From assembly GCF_027922425.1 (NCBI RefSeq), contig NZ_BSFQ01000030.1:26779-90778 (forward strand): 64,000 nt of DNA. Reading direction: 5' to 3'. Position numbers and translations under genes: made by a program. Source of the stretch: Pseudonocardia halophobica (lineage in GTDB: Bacteria; Actinomycetota; Actinomycetes; Mycobacteriales; Pseudonocardiaceae). Positions 1-8,757 of this stretch are shown in pieces. The notes under the pieces were generated by a model, which was not told the DNA's origin, did not search any database, and saw only the letters and a program-made list of their open reading frames with translations. Positions within the stretch are counted from its first letter, which is position 1, and every line of letters starts with the position of its first letter.

Positions 1-31
1 GGGGGCGGGGGCGAGGTCGCGGCGCCGACCA

Positions 32-667
32 TCAGACCGGCGCCGGCGTGCGGTCGGCCCGCGCGACGATCCACGCGGCCAGGATCCCGAACAGCGCGCC
101 GAACAGGTGGGCCTGCCAGGAGATCCCGGGGTTGCCGGGGAGCACGCCGAACAGCATCCCACCCTCGAGGAACAGCAGGACCACGGCCAGCGCGATCTGC
201 CGGCCCGAGCGCGCGAAGAAGCCCCTGGCCAGCAGGAACAGCAACCAGCCGAAGATGACGCCGGACATGCCGATCGTCGACGCCATGCTCGGCCCGACGA
301 GCCACACGGCCGCCCCGCTGCCGAGCCAGATCAGCGCCGTGACGCCGACCCACTGCCGGATCCCGCCCGCCATCGCGAGCCAGCCGAAGACCAGGAACGG
401 CAGGGTGTTGGCCCAGAGGTGCGGCCACCCGCCGTGCAGCAGCGGCGCCCAGAGGATGCCCCACGCCCCGTCGGCGTTGCGGGAGATGATCCCCTCGTTG
501 TCGAGGTACTGGCCCGACATCTGGTCGTAGAACTCCACGGCGTAGAGCACCGCGGTGAACAGGAGCATGACCACGGCCGCCCCGAGCGGGTGCGGCGGGA
601 CGATGCGCGCGATGCCGCGCGACGACCGCGCGGCGGGGAGGGAGCTCGGTACCTGCGGCGCAGCCAT
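32..667 (-). CDS. Rhomboid family intramembrane serine protease
   Basis: A 211-residue polytopic membrane protein with about six hydrophobic segments. The rhomboid catalytic dyad is visible as Ser135 in TIGMSGVIFG and His187 in SWQAHLFG. The upstream HGGWPHLWAN segment (His78, Asn87) supplies the usual oxyanion-side residues. It should cleave transmembrane substrates within the cytoplasmic membrane; the substrate is unknown. I start at the ATG at 667 rather than a longer frame because a TACTCT -10 box (675-680) ends 7 nt upstream, which fits a leaderless mRNA. It lies just downstream of cysM, as Rv1337 does in M. tuberculosis. Confidence 0.9.
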   Translation of the reverse strand: MAAPQVPSSLPAARSSRGIARIVPPHPLGAAVVMLLFTAVLYAVEFYDQMSGQYLDNEGIISRNADGAWGILWAPLLHGGWPHLWANTLPFLVFGWLAMAGGIRQWVGVTALIWLGSGAAVWLVGPSMASTIGMSGVIFGWLLFLLARGFFARSGRQIALAVVLLFLEGGMLFGVLPGNPGISWQAHLFGALFGILAAWIVARADRTPAPV

Positions 668-803
668 GTGGCCGAGAGTACGCGGGAACACCGTCACCCT
701 GCCGTGAACCGGAATCGGACCAGAACCGTCGGACCCCTGGTGCTGGTGAAGGCGACCCGGCGGGACGTCGCCGCGGCGACGCCCGCCGTCCATCTGGGGT
801 GAC

Positions 804-1754
804 TCAGGCCCAGAGGTGGCCCTCGATGCCTTCCGCGGCGTCGTCGAGCTCGCCCGAGTAGGCGCCGGTGGAGAGGTACTTCCAGCCGCCGTCGCAGACC
901 ACGATCACGATGTCGGCGCTCTCGCCGGACCCGGCGGCCTTCTCGGCGACCGCGAGCGCGGCGTGCAGGATCCCGCCGGTCGAGATGCCGGCGAAGATGC
1001 CCTCCTTCTCGACCAGCTCGCGGGTGCGGCGCAGGGCGTCGTAGCTGCCGACCGAGTACCGGCCCGTGAGGACCGAGGGGTCGTACAGCTCGGGGACGAA
1101 GCCCTCGTCGAGGTTCCGCAGGCCGTAGACGAGCTCGCCGTAGCGCGGCTCGGCGGCGATGATCTGCACGTCGGGCTTCTGCTCGCGCAGGTAGCGGCCG
1201 GTGCCGACCAGGGTGCCGGTGGTGCCCAGCCCCGCCACGAAGTGCGTGATCTCCGGGCAGTCCCGCAGGATCTCCGGGCCGGTGGTCCGGTAGTGCGCGT
1301 CGGCGTTCGCCGGGTTCCCGTACTGGTAGAGCATGATCCAGTCCGGGTGCTCGGCGGCGAGCTCCTTGGCCATCGCGACGGCCTGGTTGGAGCCACCCGC
1401 GGCGGGCGAGGAGATGATCTCCGCGCCGTACATGGTGAGCAGCTGTCGCCGCTCCTCCGACGTGTTCTCCGGCATCACGCAGACGATCCGGTAGCCCTTG
1501 AGCTTCGCGGCCATCGCCAGCGAGATGCCCGTGTTCCCCGACGTCGGCTCGAGGATGGTGCAGCCGGGCGTGAGGAGACCGTCCGCCTCCGCCTTCTCGA
1601 TCATGGCCAGCGCGGGCCGGTCCTTGATCGAGCCGGTGGGGTTGCGGTCCTCGAGCTTCGCCCAGAGCCGGACGTTCTCCGCGGGCGACAGCGACGGCAG
1701 ACCGACCAGGGGGGTGTCCCCCACGGCCTGCAGCAGGGAGTCGTAGCGCGCCAT
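804..1754 (-). CDS. cysM: O-phosphoserine-dependent cysteine synthase CysM
   Basis: A 316-residue PLP enzyme of the cysteine synthase/CBS family. PLP-binding Lys44 sits in PTGSIKDRP, the phosphate/substrate loop TSGNT is at 71-75, and there is a glycine loop GLGTTGT. In actinobacteria with this neighbourhood CysM uses O-phosphoserine and the thiocarboxylate carried by CysO, not O-acetylserine plus free sulfide. That specificity is inferred from the mec-cysO-cysM operon order, which matches M. tuberculosis. The start ATG is preceded by a GGAG-type ribosome site. It is the last gene of the operon read leftward from mec. Confidence 0.95.
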   Translation of the reverse strand: MARYDSLLQAVGDTPLVGLPSLSPAENVRLWAKLEDRNPTGSIKDRPALAMIEKAEADGLLTPGCTILEPTSGNTGISLAMAAKLKGYRIVCVMPENTSEERRQLLTMYGAEIISSPAAGGSNQAVAMAKELAAEHPDWIMLYQYGNPANADAHYRTTGPEILRDCPEITHFVAGLGTTGTLVGTGRYLREQKPDVQIIAAEPRYGELVYGLRNLDEGFVPELYDPSVLTGRYSVGSYDALRRTRELVEKEGIFAGISTGGILHAALAVAEKAAGSGESADIVIVVCDGGWKYLSTGAYSGELDDAAEGIEGHLWA

Positions 1755-1815
1755 CGCTCCTCCAAGAGCGGGCAGAGGGCGGCGGGGTTCGGTCCCGTCG
1801 CCCGGTGCCGTCAGC

Positions 1816-2094
1816 TCAGCGCATGCCGCCGGCGACGGCCGGCAGGATGGTGACGGTCGAGGTCTCCTTGACCGGGGCCTCGAGGCCACCGGCGAAGCGG
1901 ACGTCCTCGTCGTCGACGTAGATGTTGACGAAGCGGTGCAGCTTCCCGTCCGAGATGAGGCGGTCCTTGAGGCCGGCGTGCCGCGACTCGAGGTCGTCGA
2001 TCACCTCGGCGACGGTGCCCCCCTTGGCCTCGACGGCCTTCTCGCCCCCGGTGTGGGTGCGGAGGATGGTCGGGATGGAGACGGTGACGGCCAT
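1816..2094 (-). CDS. cysO: Sulfur-carrier protein CysO (MoaD/ThiS fold)
   Basis: A 92-residue ubiquitin-fold sulfur carrier. Its C terminus reads PAVAGGMR, so the di-glycine that carries the thiocarboxylate (residues 89-90) is followed by Met-Arg. As made, the protein cannot be activated until those two residues are removed. The JAMM peptidase encoded just upstream is the obvious processing enzyme as well as the one that releases cysteine from CysO-Cys. The gene lies between mec and cysM on the same strand, about 50-60 nt from each, and is surely co-transcribed. Confidence 0.93.
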   Translation of the reverse strand: MAVTVSIPTILRTHTGGEKAVEAKGGTVAEVIDDLESRHAGLKDRLISDGKLHRFVNIYVDDEDVRFAGGLEAPVKETSTVTILPAVAGGMR

Positions 2095-2148
2095 GGTTCT
2101 TCGGTGCTCCTGCTCGGGTTCGTTCGGTGAGGGTGTGGCGAGGACGGG

Positions 2149-2619
2149 TCAGCCGAGGTCGGGGACGTCGTCCGCGCCGGTGTGCGCGAACATATAAGTC
2201 TCCACGACCTCGACTTCTTCCTCGGTCACCACACCGTCGACGATCCGGAACGACCGGAACTCGTGGCCCGTGTGGTTCGTCTCCGCCGAGTCGCGGGTGG
2301 AGACCAGGACGTAGTGCGCCTCGGGCTCGGAGGCGTACGAGATGTCGGTGCGCGACGGGTAGGCCTCGGTCGCGGTGTGCGAGTGGTAGATCACCACGGG
2401 CACCTCGTCGCGCGAGTCCATCTCGCGGTACAGCCGGAGCAGGTCACCCGAGTCGAACTCGTAGAACGTGGGCGAGCGCGCCGCGTTCAGCATCGGGATG
2501 AACCGCTCGGGCCGGTCGGAGCCCTCGGGACCCGCGACGACGCCACAGGCCTCGTCCGGGTGGTCCCGGCGGGCATGGGCGACGATCTCGTCGAGGAGAT
2601 CCTTCCGGATGACCAGCAC
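2149..2619 (-). CDS. mec: Mec, JAMM-family CysO-cysteine peptidase
   Basis: A 156-residue JAB1/MPN/Mov34 metalloprotease. The full JAMM zinc signature is visible: Glu23 in EACG and the motif His79-x-His81-x7-Ser89-x2-Asp92 in HSHTATEAYPSRTD. Its known role in actinobacteria is to hydrolyse the amide between CysO and newly made cysteine. The GTG start has a TACGCT -10 box ending 6 nt upstream, so the operon mec-cysO-cysM is probably transcribed as a leaderless message. Confidence 0.93.
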   Translation of the reverse strand: MLVIRKDLLDEIVAHARRDHPDEACGVVAGPEGSDRPERFIPMLNAARSPTFYEFDSGDLLRLYREMDSRDEVPVVIYHSHTATEAYPSRTDISYASEPEAHYVLVSTRDSAETNHTGHEFRSFRIVDGVVTEEEVEVVETYMFAHTGADDVPDLG

Positions 2620-2670
2620 GTTGCCAGCGTACGTAACGCGTCCGTCCGGAGCACATCCGCCCGACGAGAC

Positions 2671-3960
2671 TCACATGCCCGATCCCGTACCGCCGTCCTC
2701 GCCGCGCAGGACGCCCGGTCCGTACGTCGGGACATCGGCCAGCCAGACGCCCTCGGGATCGTCCTCGACCAGCCAGTCCGGCCGCGGGTGCGGCTCGCCG
2801 CGGCGGGTGCCGCCCACTCCCGCCGGCACGAAGGGGAGGTGCGACGACGTCGATCGCGCCGCTGGGGCGGGGCGTGCCTGCTCGGCCAGCGGGTCGGCGC
2901 CGCGTAGCCGCTCGACCGGGGCGAGCCGCGGGGCCGGCTCACCGAGGCGCGGGGCGGTCGTGCGGGGCGCCGTGGTGCGGCCGGTCTCGAGCGGCCTCGC
3001 GGAGGGCATGGCCGTGCTTGCGCTGCCGTACCTACCGGGCGCCCGGGGCACCGAGGGGCTGAGGACGCCGGGCGGCAGGTCGACCGCGGCCCGGGGTGCG
3101 AGTGGCCGGTCGCCGGACGGGAGCGGTGGCGTGGCGGCCCTGGTGGAGCGGCTCAGCCCTGCGATCGGCGTCGGCGCGCGGCCGGCTGGCGGCGTTCCTT
3201 GCACGGGCGTGGCGCTCGGCGTGCCGGCGCGGCCGGACGCGGCGGCGGGACCCGGCGGGGTCGCGGCCGGAGCCACAGGCGGCGCCGTGACGTCCGTGGG
3301 ACCGCTCGGGACCGGCGCGGGCATCCCCGGTGGGGCCGGCGATCCCCCGGTTCCGGGCGGAGCGGTCGCAACGGTCGTGGGCGCGGCCGAGACGGCGGCA
3401 CCTCTGTCATCGGGCCATCCGGGCGCGGTGGCGGGTGCGACGGCGGCGGTGTCGGGCGTCGGGAGCGCGAGCGGGGTGAAGGCCTGGAACGCGGTCGAGA
3501 GGTTGGCGTTCGAGTTCTCCTGGTACCGGTTCGCGACGTGCGCGGCCGACTGCTGCCGCTCCAGCGCGAGCTGCGAGGTGGCGGAGTTGCCGAGGTGCGA
3601 GTCGGAGGGCTGCAGGGCGGCGAGCTCCCGGTGTGCGACCGTGTAGTACTCGGCCTGGTCGCCCAGCGCCCGCGCCGCCAGCTGGAACATGACGGTGCCG
3701 ACCCGTCCCGGCTCCCCCAGCTTCCGCAGGTACATCCGCGTGCCCTCGGCCGCCTCGCCCTCGTGCGCGTCCGCGTACTCCCGCTCCAGCGCCTCGAGCT
3801 CGGCGTTGACGTCCGCGAGCTTCCGCGACACCTCGGCCAGCGCCTGCTCCGCCGCCCGCATCGACCCCGGCCCCGGCCCGGTCGCCACGGGGTCCCGGAT
3901 CTCCGGCAAGGTCATCCCCTCGAACGCCACCGCCGTCCCGTTGTACGCCCTCTCCGCCAC
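2671..3960 (-). CDS. Proline/alanine-rich PPE/ESX-type protein of unknown function
   Basis: A 429-residue protein. The first ~165 residues are alpha-helical and charged, with heptad-like stretches such as RAAEQALAEVSRKLADVN. The remaining ~260 residues are a low-complexity Pro/Ala/Gly/Thr-rich tail. This layout resembles PPE-like and WXG100-associated secreted proteins of Pseudonocardiaceae, but no motif settles the family. The start is the GTG at 3960: a strong GGGGGAG ribosome site lies just upstream and the previous gene stops 9 nt before it. A longer open frame to 4023 would overlap the lipoprotein gene. It is the third gene of a three-gene operon and is likely exported or cell-surface associated. 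Confidence 0.6.
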   Translation of the reverse strand: MAERAYNGTAVAFEGMTLPEIRDPVATGPGPGSMRAAEQALAEVSRKLADVNAELEALEREYADAHEGEAAEGTRMYLRKLGEPGRVGTVMFQLAARALGDQAEYYTVAHRELAALQPSDSHLGNSATSQLALERQQSAAHVANRYQENSNANLSTAFQAFTPLALPTPDTAAVAPATAPGWPDDRGAAVSAAPTTVATAPPGTGGSPAPPGMPAPVPSGPTDVTAPPVAPAATPPGPAAASGRAGTPSATPVQGTPPAGRAPTPIAGLSRSTRAATPPLPSGDRPLAPRAAVDLPPGVLSPSVPRAPGRYGSASTAMPSARPLETGRTTAPRTTAPRLGEPAPRLAPVERLRGADPLAEQARPAPAARSTSSHLPFVPAGVGGTRRGEPHPRPDWLVEDDPEGVWLADVPTYGPGVLRGEDGGTGSGM

Positions 3961-3968
3961 AGCTCCCC

Positions 3969-4532
3969 CTACTTCCGCAGCGCGTCCAGAAATTCCGACG
4001 CCATTGCTCGAGCCCTGCCACACAACGAAGGCGACGAATCGGTTAGATTACGAACCTCGACATTGAAAGATTGAGTCTCAGCGATTCCAACCCAATATTG
4101 ACAAGATACCGAACTTGGCGAGCCAAGATGGACAGCAGGGTATCCGTCGACCTCTTCCTCCTCGAATGACGGAAACGAGTCTCTCAGGTCATACGCCAGC
4201 TGGACTCCTGCATCCGTCCTGAGTCCGAGGCTTGACATATAATTCCCATCAACCGCAACCCACGCACACCCCGTCGCAATGTTCGTGGAGTAATCACGAC
4301 CAGTCGATTCATCCAATCCGAGCCGACGCAAGCGCTCCGCGCCGAGCATCGAGCAGGATGCGAGACCGGACGCGTCGAGCGGCTCAGCGATCTCCGGAAC
4401 TTGGAGAGTCGACGCGGCCGTTGGCGCCGCCGAAGCTTGTTCTACCGATGTTGTCGCGGGGCCGGAACAGGCCGTCGAAACGACTGCGAATGCGAATGCG
4501 GCAAGCCAAGCACCAATCGCACACCTCGACAT
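3969..4532 (-). CDS. DUF3558-type lipoprotein
   Basis: A 187-residue putative lipoprotein. It has a short basic start, a hydrophobic core and a lipobox ending STAC (Cys22), then a Ser/Thr/Ala linker and a globular domain with several cysteines (CSMLG, GCAW, SCQYW, LCGRA). This pattern matches the DUF3558 family common in Pseudonocardiaceae. It should be anchored to the outer face of the membrane. It starts 3 nt after the stop of the upstream small gene. Its DNA is noticeably richer in A/T than neighbouring genes, with codons such as AAT, ATT and TAT that are otherwise rare here. Confidence 0.75.
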   Translation of the reverse strand: MSRCAIGAWLAAFAFAVVSTACSGPATTSVEQASAAPTAASTLQVPEIAEPLDASGLASCSMLGAERLRRLGLDESTGRDYSTNIATGCAWVAVDGNYMSSLGLRTDAGVQLAYDLRDSFPSFEEEEVDGYPAVHLGSPSSVSCQYWVGIAETQSFNVEVRNLTDSSPSLCGRARAMASEFLDALRK

Positions 4533-4535
4533 CAG

Positions 4536-4886
4536 TCAGGCACTCCGGCTGTCGGCGCTCACGTAACCGGCCATCTGAGACTCGAGCGCTTCCTTCGCTT
4601 CGATCAGCTGTCGACGCCACTCTCCCAGATAAGACCGAGCGCCCTCAAACATGCTCACGGCCTGCCGAGCCGCATTTCTGCTTACTTCGTCATTGCCTGG
4701 CGCTGCAACGAACATGAAGGAGGCCAAACGCACTTCGGTCATCGCAAGCTCTCGAATCACACCCTCCAACCTCCCCACCAACCCCTCCACCCTCTCCGGG
4801 TCGACCCGGAGCACGGGTGAGTAGCTGAGGGACTGGGGGGAGCGGGGGACGACGGGACCCGGGTCGTCCCACCGAGGAGCGGTCAT
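4536..4886 (-). CDS. Small helical ESX/PE-like protein
   Basis: A 116-residue, mostly alpha-helical protein with no signal peptide. The central part (VEGLVGRLEGVIRELAMTE, then SRNAARQAVSMFEGARSYL) looks like the two-helix hairpin of WXG100/PE-type proteins, but no WxG motif is present. It is the first gene of the operon that continues into the DUF3558 lipoprotein (3-nt gap) and the Pro-rich protein. I infer a function at the cell envelope or in type VII-like secretion from this context only. Confidence 0.6.
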   Translation of the reverse strand: MTAPRWDDPGPVVPRSPQSLSYSPVLRVDPERVEGLVGRLEGVIRELAMTEVRLASFMFVAAPGNDEVSRNAARQAVSMFEGARSYLGEWRRQLIEAKEALESQMAGYVSADSRSA

Positions 4887-4973
4887 GCCGGGATGATCTC
4901 AGCGAACCACCCGACACGGGCACGTCCGCGACGAACCCGTTGCGATCGTGAACACGATCGGGGTGCGCAGGAC

Positions 4974-5525
4974 CTACAGCACCTGCATCCGCGCCTGGAC
5001 CAGCGAGTCCTGCACGAAGGTGAGCCAGTGGTAGACGCCGAGGTGCGGGGCGCGGGGGTCGTCCTCCGGGAACTCCTCGGGCGTCTCCTCCGAGACGTCC
5101 AGGGCGGTCCCCAGCGCGAGCCGGACGTCGTTGAGCGCCGCCAACCACTCGTCGGCCTGCTCGACCGTCAGCTCGACCCGCCCGCCCCGGCCGGGCAGCG
5201 CGGTGAGCACGGACTCCGCGGCGTGCTTCTTCGCCTGGATGAGCTCGGGTTCGTGCAGCGAGCGCAGGCCGGCGGCGAGGTCGGCGTCCTCCGAGGTGAA
5301 GTCCGGCAGCAGGCGGGCGAGGACCCGGTCGTCCGGGCGGGAGGTCGGCCCGGTGCGCATGCCGGTCAGCTCGGCGAGCTCGTCCTGCGGGGTGTCGGCG
5401 GTGCGCCCGTCGAGCATCTGGGTGACCTCGGTGACCAGCCCACGCAGGACCGTCGACTCCTGCTCCTCGAGGGTCGCGACGAACCGGGTCCGCGCCCCGC
5501 GCCCCGCGCGCTTCCAGCCGTTCAC
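4974..5525 (-). CDS. DUF2017 family protein
   Basis: A 183-residue cytoplasmic protein matching the DUF2017 family that follows clpS in actinobacteria (Rv1332 position). No catalytic motif is evident and its function is unknown. The GTG start overlaps the clpS stop by 4 nt (GTGA), so translation is coupled to ClpS. A much longer open frame runs upstream but is antisense to pncB and is not credible. Confidence 0.8.
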   Translation of the reverse strand: MNGWKRAGRGARTRFVATLEEQESTVLRGLVTEVTQMLDGRTADTPQDELAELTGMRTGPTSRPDDRVLARLLPDFTSEDADLAAGLRSLHEPELIQAKKHAAESVLTALPGRGGRVELTVEQADEWLAALNDVRLALGTALDVSEETPEEFPEDDPRAPHLGVYHWLTFVQDSLVQARMQVL

Positions 5526-5818
5526 GTGCGCTGCATGGTGGCCCAGAGGCCGGCCGCGTGCAGCTTGGCGACGTCGCCCTCGATCTTGTCCTTGTCCCCG
5601 GCGGAGACGGCCGCCTTGCCCTTGTGGTGCACGTCGAGCATCAACGCCGTGGCCTTCGGCTCGGGGTAGCCGAAGATCTTCTGCAGCACGTACGTGACGT
5701 ACGACATGAGGTTGACCGGGTCGTTCCAGACGACGGCCTGCCACGGGGTCGCTCCCGCGACGTCCTCGTCCAGGGCAGGGTCCACCTGGGTGGTGGGCGA
5801 GCTCAGCGGCGCGGACAT
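5522..5818 (-). CDS. clpS: ATP-dependent Clp protease adaptor ClpS
   Basis: A 98-residue adaptor that binds N-degron substrates and delivers them to ClpC/ClpA-ClpP. The core WNDPVNLMSYVTYVL segment and the later HHKGKAAV segment (hydrophobic pocket and binding helix) are typical. It lies back to back with pncB, an arrangement shared with mycobacteria, and its stop overlaps the DUF2017 start. Confidence 0.93.
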   Translation of the reverse strand: MSAPLSSPTTQVDPALDEDVAGATPWQAVVWNDPVNLMSYVTYVLQKIFGYPEPKATALMLDVHHKGKAAVSAGDKDKIEGDVAKLHAAGLWATMQRT

Positions 5819-5873
5819 GTGTCCATGGTGTCACGCACACGCGCTCCCGCAGAACGCCGCATAGGCTCTCCGC

Positions 5874-7172
5874 ATGAGCGGCCCCTCGGGTTCGAGCGCC
5901 AGCACCGCGCTCCTCACCGACATGTACGAGCTGACGATGGTCGCCGCGGCCCTGGCCGACGGCACCGCCGAGCGGCAGTGCGTGTTCGAGCTGTTCGCCC
6001 GGCGCCTGCCGGACGGCCGCCGCTACGGCGTCGTCGCGGGCACCGGCCGGGTGCTCGACGCGCTGCGCGACTTCCGCTTCGGCGACGCCGAGCTCGCCTC
6101 GCTGCAGGGCGCGCTCGACGAGCGCACCCTGAAGTGGCTGGCGGACTACCGCTTCAGCGGCGACGTCGACGGCTACCCCGAGGGCGAGCTCTACTTCCCC
6201 GGTTCCCCCATCCTCACCGTCACGGGGACCTTCGCCGACGCCGTGATCCTCGAGACGCTCCTCCTGTCGATCCTCAACCACGACAGCGCGATCGCCTCCG
6301 CCGCCGCCCGCATGGTCACGGCGGCGGGCAACCGGCCGCTGATCGAGATGGGATCGCGGCGCACGCACGAGGAGGCCGCGGTCGCCTCCGCCCGCGCGGC
6401 CTATCTCGCCGGGTTCGCCGCCACGTCGAACCTCGAGGCCGGGCGCCGGTACGGCGTCCCGACCGCCGGCACCGCCGCGCACGCCTGGGTCCTCCTGCAC
6501 GACGACGAGTCGGCGGCCTTCCGCAGCCAGGTCGAGACCCTGGGCGTGAACACGACCCTGCTGGTGGACACCTACGACATCCGGCAGGGCATCGAGCGCG
6601 CGATCGAGGCCGCCGGCCCCGAGCTCGGTGCGGTCCGGATCGACTCCGGCGACCTGGGTGTCCTCACCCGGCAGGCGCGCGAGCAGCTCGACGCCCTGGG
6701 CGCGACCGAGACGAAGATCGTCCTCTCCGGCGACCTGGACGAGTACGCCATCGCCTCGCTGCGGGCCGAGCCGGTCGACTCCTACGGCGTCGGCACGAGC
6801 CTGGTCACCGGGTCCGGCGCCCCGACGGCCGGGATGGTCTACAAGCTCGTCGAGGTCGACGGCCGGCCGGTCGCCAAGCGCTCCAGCAGCAAGGAGTCCC
6901 GCGGCGGGCGGAAGTCCGCACTGCGCCGGTACAAACCCACGGGCACCGCGGTCGAGGAGGTCGTGCACCCCGTCACCGTGCGGCCCGAGCACGGCCCGCA
7001 CGACCGCGTCCTGCCGATCCCGATGGTCCGCGAGGGCGAGCCGGTCGCCGACCTGCCGAACCTCGAGGAGGGGCGCGAGCGGCTGCGGGCGGCCCTCGTC
7101 TCCGTGCCCTGGGAGGGCCTCAAGCTCTCCCGCGGCGAGCCCGCCATCCCGACCGTCTTCCCGGAGCACTGA
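5874..7172 (+). CDS. pncB: Nicotinate phosphoribosyltransferase PncB
   Basis: A 432-residue enzyme converting nicotinate and PRPP to nicotinate mononucleotide in NAD salvage (Preiss-Handler route). Family signatures: TDMYELTM near the N terminus, the central EMGSRRTHEEAA segment with the phosphorylated-His-type region, and RIDSGDLG. A TAGGCT -10 box ends 6 nt before the ATG, so transcription is probably leaderless. The nicotinamidase gene follows after 31 nt, making a two-gene salvage operon. Confidence 0.95.
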   Translation: MSGPSGSSASTALLTDMYELTMVAAALADGTAERQCVFELFARRLPDGRRYGVVAGTGRVLDALRDFRFGDAELASLQGALDERTLKWLADYRFSGDVDGYPEGELYFPGSPILTVTGTFADAVILETLLLSILNHDSAIASAAARMVTAAGNRPLIEMGSRRTHEEAAVASARAAYLAGFAATSNLEAGRRYGVPTAGTAAHAWVLLHDDESAAFRSQVETLGVNTTLLVDTYDIRQGIERAIEAAGPELGAVRIDSGDLGVLTRQAREQLDALGATETKIVLSGDLDEYAIASLRAEPVDSYGVGTSLVTGSGAPTAGMVYKLVEVDGRPVAKRSSSKESRGGRKSALRRYKPTGTAVEEVVHPVTVRPEHGPHDRVLPIPMVREGEPVADLPNLEEGRERLRAALVSVPWEGLKLSRGEPAIPTVFPEH

Positions 7173-7203
7173 GCATCGGGTAGCGAGAAAGAGCACTGAC
7201 AGC

Positions 7204-7752
7204 ATGCGCGCGCTGATCGTCGTCGACGTCCAGAACGACTTCTGCGAGGGTGGCTCGCTGGGCGTGACCGGCGGGGCGGCCACCGCGGCCGCGATCTCCG
7301 AGTACGTCCGGCAGGCCGACTACGACCACGTCGTCGCCACCCGGGACATGCACGTCGCGCCGGGCGGCCACTTCAGCGACACCCCGGACTTCATCGACAC
7401 CTGGCCGGTGCACTGCGTCGCCGGCACGCCGGGCTCGAGCTTCCACCCCGCGCTCGACGTCGCCCGGATCGAGGCCGTGTTCGACAAGGGCCACCACGCC
7501 GCGGCCTACTCCGGGTTCGAGGGCTGCGAGCCGGGCCGGCTCACGCTGGTGGAGTGGCTGCGGGCGCACGACGTCGACTCCATCGACATCGCCGGGCTCG
7601 CCACCGACCACTGCGTGAAGGCCACCGCGCTCGACGCCCGCCGCGCCGGGCTCGACACCGGCGTCCTGCTGGAGCTGTGCGCCGGCGTCCTGCCCGCGAC
7701 CACCCGGCTCGCGCTCGTGGAGATGCGGGAGGCGGGAGTCGTGATCGCCTAG
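7204..7752 (+). CDS. pncA: Nicotinamidase PncA
   Basis: A 182-residue cysteine hydrolase that deamidates nicotinamide to nicotinate. The catalytic triad is visible: Asp8 (VVDVQNDF), Lys95 (FDKG) and Cys137 (TDHCVKAT). The metal-binding set Asp48/His50/His56 is in RDMHVAPGGHF. It supplies the substrate of PncB from the gene just upstream. I start at the ATG at 7204; a longer frame is the shadow of pncB. Confidence 0.95.
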   Translation: MRALIVVDVQNDFCEGGSLGVTGGAATAAAISEYVRQADYDHVVATRDMHVAPGGHFSDTPDFIDTWPVHCVAGTPGSSFHPALDVARIEAVFDKGHHAAAYSGFEGCEPGRLTLVEWLRAHDVDSIDIAGLATDHCVKATALDARRAGLDTGVLLELCAGVLPATTRLALVEMREAGVVIA

Positions 7753-7756
7753 CGGC

Positions 7757-8677
7757 TCACGGCGTCCCGCGGCGCCACGCCGTCGGGGTGACCCGGTGGG
7801 CGCTGCGGAAGCGGCGGACGAAGTAGCCCGCGTCCCGGTAGCCGATCCGCCGGGCGATGTCGGCGACGGTGAGGTCGGTGTCGGCCAGCAGCCGGCGCGC
7901 CTCCCGCATGCGCCGCTCGGTGATCCACTGCTGCACGGTGCGGCCGGTCGCCCGCCCGACGACCGTGGTGAGGTGCCCCGGCGTCAGCCCGACCGCGTCG
8001 GCGACGTCCCGCAGCGAGATGGCCTCGTGGTACCGGGACTCGACGATCTCGAGCACCTCCGCGACGAGGGGATCGACGTCGAGCTCGTCCGGCAGGTCGA
8101 TGCCGAGTCGGCCGAGCCGGACGAGCAGCAGGGTGAGGTGGGCGCGGGCGGCGTCGGCGTACCCGTCGCGGCGGCCGCGCAGCTCCGCGTCGAGGTCGGT
8201 GAGGTGGGCGAGCCAGGCCGCGCGGTCGTCGGGCGGGACCCGCAGCCGTTGCCCGCCGCCGCGGTGGTTGCCGACGAACGGGGCGAGCAACGGGTGTCCG
8301 CGCCAGGAGACGAGCGGGGCGGCGGCTCCCGGGTCGACGGCGTCGGGCGGGAAGGAGACCGCCCAGACGTCGCCGTCGGGGTCCGGCCGCCCGGGCGTGA
8401 CGACGGCGCCGGGCGCGATGACGAACGCGTCGCCCGTGGCGATCGTCCGGTCACGCCCGTCCACCCTCGCGACGAGGCTGCCGCACGCGACGTAGAGGAG
8501 CAGCAGGAAGTCGTGGGCGTGGGTCCCGCTGAACCGCGGCCCCTCGGACGGGTGGTCCCCGACCCAGTGCTGCACGGTGACCGCCGGGAGCCCGGGCCGG
8601 CGGACGTAGTCGAGCAGCGGGACGTCCTGCGCGGTCCGGCGCACGACCTCACCCGAAGAACGTCCCCCTGCAGCCAC
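7757..8677 (-). CDS. AraC family transcriptional regulator
   Basis: A 306-residue regulator. An N-terminal cupin-like sensing domain (about residues 20-160, with GTHAHDFLLLL) is followed by a C-terminal double helix-turn-helix (about 205-300), including LRDVADAVGLTPGHL and the signature IGYRDAGYFVRRFRSAHRVTP. It lies divergent to the methyltransferase gene, which is the likeliest target. The GTG start is the first in frame. A GTG 33 nt inside, behind a GGTGAGG ribosome site, is an alternative. Confidence 0.85.
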   Translation of the reverse strand: MAAGGRSSGEVVRRTAQDVPLLDYVRRPGLPAVTVQHWVGDHPSEGPRFSGTHAHDFLLLLYVACGSLVARVDGRDRTIATGDAFVIAPGAVVTPGRPDPDGDVWAVSFPPDAVDPGAAAPLVSWRGHPLLAPFVGNHRGGGQRLRVPPDDRAAWLAHLTDLDAELRGRRDGYADAARAHLTLLLVRLGRLGIDLPDELDVDPLVAEVLEIVESRYHEAISLRDVADAVGLTPGHLTTVVGRATGRTVQQWITERRMREARRLLADTDLTVADIARRIGYRDAGYFVRRFRSAHRVTPTAWRRGTP

Positions 8678-8757
8678 ACTTCGTCCCTTGTCCGCAGCTC
8701 ACGTGGCATGGACGCTAGCAGGGAACCACCGAACTTCGTACGCCCCGGGAGTGCACC

